Of a stretch of DNA of 64,000 nt, positions 56,801 to 64,000 are shown one piece after another; positions within the stretch are counted from its first letter, which is position 1; every line of letters starts with the position of its first letter. This stretch comes from Hysterangium stoloniferum (Eukaryota > Basidiomycota > Agaricomycetes > Hysterangiales > Hysterangiaceae), in contig WHVD01000016.1 of NCBI GenBank assembly GCA_015178975.1, forward strand, positions 930,001 to 994,000. Direction: 5' to 3'. The position numbers and the translations under genes are program-made. The notes beneath the pieces were generated by a model. It worked only from the letters and a program-made list of their open reading frames with translations. It was not told where the DNA came from and did not search any database.

Positions 56801-57027
56801 TCAGCATCCGAGATAGATATGTGAGTCCACAACTTTGCCATAAGTACCTCTCTCCTGCCTTGTACCCAATCATGGAGCATTTGCAAGCCTATTTTAAGAG
56901 CATCGAGAGGTTTCATTTTCAAAATAGAAGTTAGATGGTTGAGATGAATGTTGACAGTTTGGGCCATAGTCACCCATTTACAGGAAATTACTAAATATAG
57001 CAGTATTGTCTCATTACATAAGGTCAT
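53892..57027 (-). pseudogene. pogo-type DDE transposase (CENP-B HTH plus DDE_1), interrupted
   Basis: N-terminal ORF 57027-56575 is of unknown role (DALKIGLQMLHDWVQGRR). The 56506-56110 piece has the HTH region (NGKNQVKTANHFKTIYPQLH, then the CENP-B-type LLTGEVLCQKWTTFADCVG and LHLSNGW). The LTR-C insertion follows, and the frame continues LSWFKARNGLKEIKHHGEA. Catalytic segments are FNADETSFFY (first Asp), MPPDRGLSNKHTSGVKGKK, PPLVIGKAKKPHAF, AWMTAGIYQEWLIDWDKKL, LLLQDNFSGH (second Asp) and SHVQLLDQGIIHCFKANY (third Asp). After a frameshift near 54690 and a TGA at 54459-54461 (TTI-stop-NCWCKAG) the C-terminal part runs to 53892. It would cut and paste the element at TA; the breaks and LTR make it non-functional. 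Confidence 0.83.
55264..56104 (+). mobile_element. Solo LTR-C in the pogo transposase
   Basis: 841-bp LTR-C, the best-preserved copy in the window, from TGTTACGACCGG to ATCCTAACA with TSD CCATC (55259-55263 and 56105-56109). It splits the codon region reading NGW-LSWF of the CENP-B-type domain. Few CpG losses compared with other copies, so it is young. Confidence 0.92.
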
Positions 57028-57212
57028 ATGGATTTTAAGAGCATCACGATCTGTATGGATTATCTGTTATGGGTTATGCATATGAAATCCCACATACCAA
57101 CTCAGGATATTCAAAATTGTATGGGTTATGAGAGGTTATAGGTTATACTAGCTATGGGTTATGAGGAGTTCTACTGTAGTATATTTAAGTACAGTATTTG
57201 TAGCTTCATATG

Positions 57213-57250
57213 TACCTCAGTCGAAGTATACTATCATATCAACTGAGGTA
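57213..57250. repeat. Hairpin H3 (14-nt loop)
   Basis: TACCTCAGTCGA, 14-base loop, TCAACTGAGGTA. Mirror partner of H2 in the right arm of the foldback element. Confidence 0.65.
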
Positions 57251-57520
57251 TGTCATAATCATCTTGTTTCTCCTTTCTCTTAGCTCACAAAATGTACCAT
57301 AGCGTATTTCGTTACAGGTAACAAATAGAGTCGTAGTATGCTATTGTATCAACTGAGTGTATTTTGTTACAATGTGAGGGTAAGACAACGGTATACATGT
57401 TTAAGGTAAGGTAGGAGCAACGCAAATCCAGCACCCCTTTACATAAGCAACTGCCATTCAGACTTCTATCCCTTTTAGCAACAGCAAAAAAAATATAAAT
57501 TAAATATGACTCCTAGGAAG

Positions 57521-57951
57521 TGTCACAACTGTCACAAGTCACAACATTGTCACAAACAATCAAAGGTAATATTCGACAACTCTTCAACCCATTGAATTTG
57601 ACTCAGTAAACCCGAACATTATTCAACAACATCGAATCTCTTTTGACATGTCTCATTTCGACGTCATGTATGATTTCATTATTAGTTCATAACATAGTCA
57701 TAATGGTATGAAGAAAAGCATAAAAGGGCTACAAAAGGAGTGAGGGAAGTCAGTCGAAATATCTGTAAATTAGTGATACTAGTAATCTAACTTGTCATAA
57801 CTTCTTCAACAAATACTTCCATGAGTTCTCACGACTGGTAATAGCCTCTCACTTCATTGACAGGGCGAATATATACTTCGTCGAATGAGGCTTTCGAGTT
57901 CAATCAGTAGAATATTATTCGACTTTATTGAAGAATAATCAATTCGTGACA
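57521..57951 (+). mobile_element. Solo LTR-E
   Basis: 431-bp LTR from TGTCACAACTG to ATTCGTGACA with TSD GGAAG (57516-57520 and 57952-57956). It matches the copy inside TE-A gag (25380-25807) along its whole length. The parent element is not in the window. Confidence 0.88.
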
Positions 57952-57956
57952 GGAAG

Positions 57957-58453
57957 TGTTTAAGGATATATTAAGTATTATTGCTAGTCACTACATTTCT
58001 AAAAGAATAATTTAGTTAAAAAGATATTCTTCAAATAATAATATTTTTTCTAATATTTTGTTTTGGTGTTCTCTTGCAAATACCAGTATTTTGGATTTGG
58101 CAGGTCACGTGATCTAGTAAGCACCCAAATATAGTGAGTGTTGAAATTGTTGGAATATGTGGTTCGGAACCCTAAGTACCCACATGTATCCATAGTAGTC
58201 CTTATCCATGGCTTTGGTTCTGTCCACCATGTGGTCAATCTGAGTCTGAGTTTGAGTTGTCCACTAGGGTCACTATTCTGTGCCCCGATCCCCCTTCCCT
58301 TCTTTCATTCTAACAGAAATACCCCACAACAACAACTCAGGTCAAAATTTCACCAAAAACCAGTTTCAATTGATATAAAGGTATATTTTGTCTTGTACTT
58401 CATATTTAAATATCTAATATGTTTACATTTAATACCCTTAAAAGGGTTATCAA
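57957..58453. other. Unassigned AT-rich stretch
   Basis: No feature that I can support apart from probable 5' flanking sequence of the gene starting at 58454. Confidence 0.3.
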
Positions 58454-59490
58454 TGGGAAGACTGTCTAGGGCTCATAAGGCCAGGATTAACAACCTCAAC
58501 TGTGGTACAAGTAAGTACAATAAACTTCTGCACATAAACACAAAAAGATTGCAGGAAGGTCTGGAAGATCAATCAGAAGGGATAGTGGTATTGATAGTGG
58601 ATTTAATTCTGGACCTGATATGGGTTTAACAGTTAATGAACAGGTGGAGGGGGAGGGAGGGGAGGGAGAGGAAGGGGAGGTGAGAGAAGGGGGAGAAGGT
58701 GAGGAAGGGGAGAAGGTGAGAAGGGGAGAAGGTGAGGAAGGGGAGAAGGTGAGGAAGGGGAGAAGGTGAGGAAGGGAGAAGGTGAGGAAGGGAGAAGGTG
58801 AGGAAGGGGAGAAGGTGAGGAAGGGGAGAAGGTGAGGAAGGGGAGAAGGTGAGGAAGGGAGAAGGTGAGGAAGGGAGAAGGTGAGGAAGGGGAGAAGGTG
58901 AGGAAGGAGAAGGTGAGAAGGAGAAGGTGAGGAAGGGAGAAGGTGAGGAAGGGGAGAAGGTGAGGAAGGGGGAGGGGGAGGATGATGAAGCAAATGAATC
59001 AGATTTGGATGAAGAAGAGGAAGAGGAGGCAGAAATTGAGAATGAAGTGGATCTCTTAACATTCATTCAAACTCTTCAGGATGCACAGAGAGCTGCACAA
59101 GAAGAGGAGAAGCAGAAGAGGGCCAAGACCAAGAGGCCAAGGTTTTATACTGGCAATTCCAAAAGATCCATGCCAGATACGCTGCAAAGAGGCAGAAGAT
59201 TGTACAGGAGGGAAAACAAAAATTCATCACAGATCATTTCAAGAAAAAGAACTGTAGAGATGTTTCACTTTCATATTCACCAGACAAGGAACCTGGGCCT
59301 GATGGAGCAGAAATAGAGGTATATATCATGTTCATTCTAAAGTCACTCTGATTTACTAGCTAAGAATCAATGAGTAGGCTCTCTACATTGAAGAAATTGA
59401 TTTGATGAATGAAATCCAAGAAGAGGAGATGGTGAATAAAGAGGCAGAAAGTAATACTGTTGGAAACAGTGATCAGGAACTAATTCAATT
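58454..59490 (+). pseudogene. N-terminal part of a basidiomycete DDE-type transposon protein
   Basis: Starts MGRLSRAHKARINNLNCG at 58454. After a likely splice or frame change it reads DSGIDSGFNSGPDMGLTVNE, then a minisatellite-encoded Gly/Glu repeat, an acidic stretch, and LLTFIQTLQDAQRAAQEEEKQ followed by KRPRFYTGNSKRSM (58927-59316). The last two segments are typical of the N-terminal portion of a large basidiomycete transposase-like family in which this region precedes the catalytic part. A further acidic piece follows to about 59490. The catalytic domain is absent because the DUF6533 duplication copy 2 begins at 59494, so it is a truncated remnant. Confidence 0.45.
58640..58985 (+). repeat. 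Purine-rich minisatellite (GAGGAAGGGGAGAAGGT)
   Basis: About 20 units of 14-17 bases on one strand that is almost pure G and A. The main unit lengths vary by single Gs, so the frame of the encoded GEGEEGEKVRK repeat would change between alleles. The complementary strand yields Pro/Ser/Leu repeat ORFs that are not genes. Confidence 0.82.
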
Positions 59491-59493
59491 GGG

Positions 59494-62472
59494 TGTGTTA
59501 TTGTACTGTCCGGGTGATCAACCATTCTTACGGCGAGGTCGTTAACGACAGAGTCAGGGATTAACTTTAATGCCTGTGGGCAATTTTGTTCTAGTTAAAA
59601 TTCCCATTTAATTTAATAGTCACGAACAGCAATTGAGTTATCTATGGGATTATAACATTACGTGTTTTAAATCGTTAGCCGTATTAGCTTACGGTGCCGC
59701 TCTAACGTCGGATTTAAGGACCGTCCCAGTTTCTTTTCTTTGAGGTATGGCATTGTTAGGTGTACGTTTTCGGTTAGGAACTTGAGGATACACTGCGTAA
59801 TTGTCGTTTAATATAAATATATCCATTTTTTGGACATCGCTTGAAAGCATGCGGCCATCAAACGCTGCCTCCTGACCAGCCACGACTTGTTCAGAGAGGG
59901 GTCGGACCCCTGTGGCAGAAGGTTTCTTAGTTCCTGTAATATTCTGTATCTATGGTTTCTGCTTTAAAAAGGGAGCATTTGTGGGACAAGTTTATAAGGC
60001 ATATATGTATGGTGTTTCATGTTACGTTTCGGCCCCATAAATGGTCCAATACTTCCAATAGCCAATGAGTTTTACGGCTTCACCTATGGATGCAAGCTCA
60101 AACGCTTCCGACATAGCTTGGCTAAATACGAGTTCTAATTATTTTCGGGTGCAATGAGTCGTACAAGTAATGATAAATTAATTTCCATTTATTTCATTTA
60201 TAATCGACCATTCTACTTTTTTTTAAAAAAAGAGAGAATTTAATAGCGTGGAATTGATGAGGTGAAAATGGTACACACCCTACTCTATCTACATTGGCGT
60301 CATCCCAAATCGCCGTCAAGGATGATGACTGCGAACTTCGTTCACGCATATTCAGCATTAACCTAGAACCCAATATGCTTGGTAAGGCGATTGGCCACCT
60401 GGGGAGTCTTTAGCGACTGCTTCACTAATAAATCTGTACCATTTGCTTACTTACCCCGAGTTAATTTTCGTTTTAAATGACCAAGACAAACAGTTCATCA
60501 AGAAGATAGACAAGAGGCTAAAAATAGTTATAGTTGAATGAGTGTAACTTGGACAAAAAAGTGGGATCAACCCACCCGAAAAAATATAATACACTGGTTT
60601 CAGGGTGCGGTTCGACAATTGAGTATATGGAGCATAATGGGGGCACATACCTGTCATAGATGAGTGTCCTTAGTAGGGGGGAATTCCCACCATATTTAAA
60701 GACGTTCCATGACTTGTAAACCATGAGGCCACAAAGTACCGTTTCTGATATAAAAGGCGCAATCAATGTTAAGAGGAACTTAGGGGACAACGGCGAATAA
60801 AAGCAACCCCGCACGCCGATAGATGAAAGTGAAACAACTACGATATAATATATTGATAAGTTTCGCGTTTGTGGATTCGATGACTATTAATCCTTACCGC
60901 CTGGCGTATGGAGACAGTATCCCACCAAGGGACTTATACTCCCGATAAACGACAGTGGTGCGGTGATAGAAAGTACAATCTTGTTTTGATGATAGACGGC
61001 GTATACCTGAAGAGAAATTAAAAACATCAGCCCTCTTTGTCAAATTTATCGTCCACATTACAAGACAAAGGTTGAGACCGCGTACCCGTGCAATGAGGAC
61101 TGCTTCGGAATTGCGATGTAATGTTAGCTGCTATACTTGTCTCGTGATCTTGATCGAGGCTGTGGCATAAATACCTTGAAAGCATGTCAGGGTTGTCATG
61201 TTACTGTGTGTGACTTCAATAATGTGCTATATGAAGCTCCAAGATGAGCTCACGCGATGACTTGCCACCATAAAATTCTTCGACAACTGAAAACAACCGG
61301 AGAGAATTTAACCTATTAGATGGAATTTATCGGAGCGGTATCAACATAATAGCATACATCTGCTAAAAGGTGATTAGCGTCCAAACGAGGGTACAGATGA
61401 TCGTACTGACCCCGGGTGCCACATCTTCGCTGAAAGCACCTGTTTACGATGGAATAAGCATAAATGACGAAAAACGCGGGCGTTGACCTACTTATCGCAT
61501 AAGATATGAGGGTAATCAGGCCGAAGTAATGTGTCTTTGGGTGGCATAATTCGGCTATTCATATTCAAGTAGATGTATAGACTTACAAACAGGTAAAGGC
61601 ATTTCCCGACAGACCATCCTGCAGTCCAAACGAAGTCGATCTAAAATTAAGTAAATTATGCTAGCTGGCACGAATAGAGATGCATATCAGCATACTTCGG
61701 CTGGAAGTGTGAGCACTATAAAATATAGTTAAATGAGGACATCCTCCTAATAAACAGTCTTTAACATACAGTGATCATAGGATATCATTACTACCGAAAC
61801 AACGGCAGAGTACTTATTCACAACTACTAGAGAGGTGGAAGGTTGGACGTCTGAGCTGTTTATTATGAGAAAAGAAAGACTTACCAGTGTCGACGATTAT
61901 AGGGATGTCCATGAGTCCTGCCATCGTAGGTGGGAAGAGAGTGTAGGTTTCAAAAGAATGAAGTATGATTAAGTTGGGATGATGTTTGCGCACCCTCTTG
62001 CCGATTCCCCCCTGAGCAATTTAGTTGCCTCCAGGAGTACAACTGAAATTGAATAACGCGCGTAGACCCAAAGTTGGTCTAAAAATAAAATAAAACATTT
62101 TCATCAGCTTACCATGGCATCAGTGAAAAATGGTTTTAAGCGCTGAGAGGAAGCATCCCTATCTGGGCGCTTCACAACATCCTAGAATGCTGGGACTTCC
62201 CTCCGGATCAAATACCAATGAACTAGGACATTGTTTATTATCGACATTAATTCTGTCCCTATAAGCAACGGGCTCTTCCTGTGGCACGGACAGGGTTAAC
62301 CCGACGATCAGGAGGTGCTTGGTACCTGCCAGCCGGCTTACAGAAATTATAACGGTGTTTCAATTGTCTGTAACTTAGTCCGTCTGATGCGATCAATTCG
62401 GTCCCCGTCGGCTTGCAAGTCAGGTTCAGCCATCTTTTCCTAGTCAGTAAGTCCTTCCACCCCCTTTCCATG
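59494..62472. repeat. DUF6533 duplication, copy 2
   Basis: Same orientation as 50066-53174, with small indels and about 100 bases missing directly upstream of the gene start. Its left edge reads GGGTGTGTTATTGTACTGTCC, which still resembles the AFG2 GVLLYGPPG codons, so the copied block included the edge of the AFG2 remnant. The right edge at CATG matches 53171-53174. Confidence 0.92.
59689..61924 (-). CDS. DUF6533-type multi-pass membrane protein, copy 2
   Basis: Second copy of the minus-strand gene. The start exon at 61924 is preserved (ATG in the same context as 52501). The exon with WTAGWSVGKCLYLF is conserved near 61650, and the GCFYSPLSPKFLLTLIAPFI and LMVYKSWNVFKYG segment lies at 60814-60518. 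The C-terminus differs from copy 1 because an indel near 59780 changes the frame after NDNYAVYPQV, giving NRKRTPNN instead of FLAENVHL. Nucleotide divergence between copies is low. Function unknown. Confidence 0.58.
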
Positions 62473-62493
62473 TCTGTATCTATTATCAATGGA

Positions 62494-62663
62494 CCCTATA
62501 ACAATAATTATATCTCAGTCGACGGGTAGATAGGAATCGACTGATATTTCAGTATGTACCTATAACAATAATTATATCTAAGTGTAATGAGTATCTAGTT
62601 CTGACGGTAAGAGACAAAGAAAGCGTACCTCAGTCGAGGGGTAGATAGGAATCGACTGAGGTA
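62494..62663. repeat. Second hairpin array (H4, H5) with 65-bp direct repeat
   Basis: Two copies of CCTATAACAATAATTATATC (62494-62513 and 62559-62578) 65 bases apart. Between them is H4: TCAGTCGA (62515-62522), 14-base loop, TCGACTGA (62537-62544). Further on is H5: TACCTCAGTCGA (62626-62637), 14-base loop, TCGACTGAGGTA (62652-62663), a perfect 12-bp stem. The order terminal repeat, hairpin, terminal repeat, hairpin is the same as in the left arm at 53404-53556 although the terminal repeat sequences differ. A right arm is not found before the window ends. Confidence 0.65.
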
Positions 62664-64000
62664 GCTCTTGGTACTTTGGGTGTAGTATCGAGTGCCGCAC
62701 GATCCCTGCGTGCCGGGAGTAGTTCGGCACTCAACGTCCAGCCGAGCGTATGAAGGAGTCGCATGCCTTTTGTTTCCTACGACATCTCTGTCAGTACAGT
62801 ATCTGAAAATTTCGCATCCTTTCACAGATTATCATTCATTAATTCTTTCTTTTATTTCTCCCACCCACCCTTCCCCCATATCGAGGATTTGGGTTAATCA
62901 ATGAATCAAATTTAATAATTAATGATTGTTTAATCTATTGTTAAGTGAGAGTGAGAGTTGTACTGCGAGAGAGGACCCGCCCTCCCGAGCGGCGAGTCTT
63001 CCCACACATACGCGGAGAGCTAAGCTCTCCCCCTACCCAACCATACAGCTCTCTGCTCTCATCACGACACATAGACGAAGCTGGATATTTATACGTGACT
63101 TCGGAACAAAATGGACAGAGATACCCGTAAATCACGTGCTTCTCACTGGCTCCCAATTGTATTACGTCTTAGAGCATGCGTAAGCCCTCATTTCACAACA
63201 GTATCACCCAGCAGAGCGAACATGTAATTTATATACAATTTTTGGAGGGTATCTTCGAGGGTTCTGCTCCATGATAGAAGCAGGGTGTCCAACAGAATAC
63301 CAAGTGGATTCTAGTGAACGCTATTTGACAATAGAAGTTCATGTTGGACTGCCGATATTGTGCCCCTTGCGGAACACTTGTAAAATCATGTGCCCTTACA
63401 TTCCCTAAAGGACCCAAGGTCTTGGTCCACTCGCCGCTCGGTCTTTTGTTGGGTCGTGCCGAGGCAACATTCAGAAATTTACAGAAAGTTAGAATTGAGG
63501 TCGGCTTTCTGAATTTTCAACCCCCCCCCCCCCCCCCGCCATTACGTAGAGACGCATAGTGTGTTCAGTGGGAGTTTGCGAATGACGGTGCAATAAGATG
63601 CGAGGTTTGATTAAGGGGTTTTGCTTTATGCCAATTGGGATATAGGGGGGGTGAAGTCGTATAGATATGGCCATTGCTTCGGGTATTAATGAAGGAAGGG
63701 TCCTGGGGATGGGACTGGGTCAGAGTCTGTAGTTCTCAGAGAGGGCTTTGACAGATTTTTCCGCTCTTTGAAGGGGTTATATTATGCTTGATCCCAGATG
63801 CCATTGTCTTATCTTTGGCCTTTTCCGCTTGTATGATAGTCCACTTGGACCAAACCACCAGAAGTGACAAAGGGTGATTTGGGTGCACACAAAGCAATTT
63901 ATCCTTCACCTATCCAAATCACCGTTTGTCCATCCCAGAGTTTCTTCCCTTGAAAAACCTCTCAGAAACTCATATGAAACTGTTAGATACATGATGTTTG
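62664..64000. other. Unassigned right end
   Basis: No gene that I can support. Notable items are an inverted repeat GAGTGCCG / CGGCACTC around 62690-62730, a possible LTR-like segment 62939-63209 (TGTTAAGTGAGAG to TTCACAACA, no TSD) with a GGAGAGCT-A-AGCTCTCC palindrome near 63016-63032, and a run of about 16 C at 63521-63537. Confidence 0.35.

Larger units (their letters stand above)
53734..57176 (-). mobile_element. pogo/Tigger-type DNA transposon
   Basis: Terminal inverted repeats CAGTAGGACCCCTCATAA at 53734 and GGTTATGAGGAGTTCTACTG ending at 57176 (inverse CAGTAGAACTCCTCATAACC), with TA on both outer sides, the pogo/Tc1 target. Subterminal GTTATGAGGGGTATGC repeats lie inside the left end. 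The element carries a minus-strand transposase and contains a solo LTR-C. It is itself inside the hairpin element. Without the LTR it is about 2.6 kb. Confidence 0.85.
53404..57371. mobile_element. Hairpin-bearing terminal-inverted-repeat element, host of the pogo insertion
   Basis: Left end TGTAACAAATACGCTCAGTCGATA (given here as two parts, 53404-53415 and 53416-53427) is matched in inverse at 57347-57371 (TATCAACTGAGTG and TATTTTGTTACA). The arms extend about 170 bases each: an inner repeat GTTACCTGTAAC with AAATACGCTA near 53446 is mirrored near 57303, and a hairpin at 53515-53556 is mirrored at 57213-57250. Removing the nested pogo leaves about 520 bases with no coding capacity, that is, a MITE-like foldback element. 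No convincing TSD is visible. The family is not one I recognise. Confidence 0.6.

Noticed and set aside
58496..59066. Long Ser/Pro/Leu-rich ORFs on the minus strand
   Set aside because: Antisense shadows of the purine minisatellite that encodes Gly/Glu on the plus strand.
62939..63209. Possible solo LTR (TGTTAAGTGAGAG to TTCACAACA)
   Set aside because: No target-site duplication (TCTAT before, GTATC after) and no second copy in the window, so not called as an element.
63521..63537. Run of about 16 C
   Set aside because: A plain homopolymer, often mis-sized by sequencing; no associated feature.

Overview
The window looks like a transposon-rich accessory region of an agaricomycete (Basidiomycota) genome. 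The evidence is many short GT-AG introns, gene families typical of mushrooms (caspase-like proteins, a WW-motif membrane protein, a DUF6533-type seven-helix protein), and basidiomycete mobile elements: Plavaka/KDZ, pogo, chromodomain Ty3/gypsy, and many solo LTRs with exact 5-bp target-site duplications (TSDs). I see no bacterial operon, CRISPR array or rRNA. All coordinates were read by eye; family names rest on motif recognition, not on a search.

Layout. (1) 1-13530 is a tandem segmental duplication (1-6440 and 7361-13530). Each unit carries, on the minus strand, a caspase-like gene and an agaricomycete-type membrane-protein gene. Between them lies a 5' fragment of a coatomer-alpha (COPA) gene. 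Both copies are decaying, with different lesions. (2) 13531-23529 is one minus-strand Plavaka transposase relic, blown apart by LTR-C (with LTR-B nested in it), LTR-D, LTR-B, a complete small gag-only LTR element, and another LTR-C. (3) 23530-35176 is an 11.6-kb Ty3/gypsy chromovirus (TE-A). Its gag is split by a solo LTR-E, and it has an extra 681-codon ORF between integrase and the 3' LTR. (4) 35177-42603 is a gene remnant, a broken LTR-C and a second chromovirus (TE-B) lacking its 3' LTR. (5) 42604-47950 is a field of LTR pieces, including an LTR with a tRNA-like sequence and two inverted LTR-Bx copies with an internal minisatellite. (6) 49015-50066 is a pseudogene of the AFG2/SPATA5-type AAA ATPase, running straight into (7) a 3-kb duplicated DUF6533-type gene (50066-53174 and 59494-62472). 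The two copies are separated by a terminal-inverted-repeat element carrying hairpins, with a pogo transposon inside it and an LTR-C inside the pogo transposase. (8) 62473-64000 is mostly unassigned and holds a second hairpin array.

How it fits together. Little here looks like an intact host gene system. The recurring theme is nesting: TSDs allow a relative order of insertion to be read. Nonsense codons of the CGA-to-TGA kind recur in genes and transposons, suggesting CpG decay or a RIP-like process. The most promising novel signals are the fixed-geometry hairpins (five copies, always a 14-nt loop) at the edges of the DUF6533 duplication, the extra ORF with its own promoter-like leader in TE-A, the gag-only LTR element, and the tRNA-like sequence inside an LTR.
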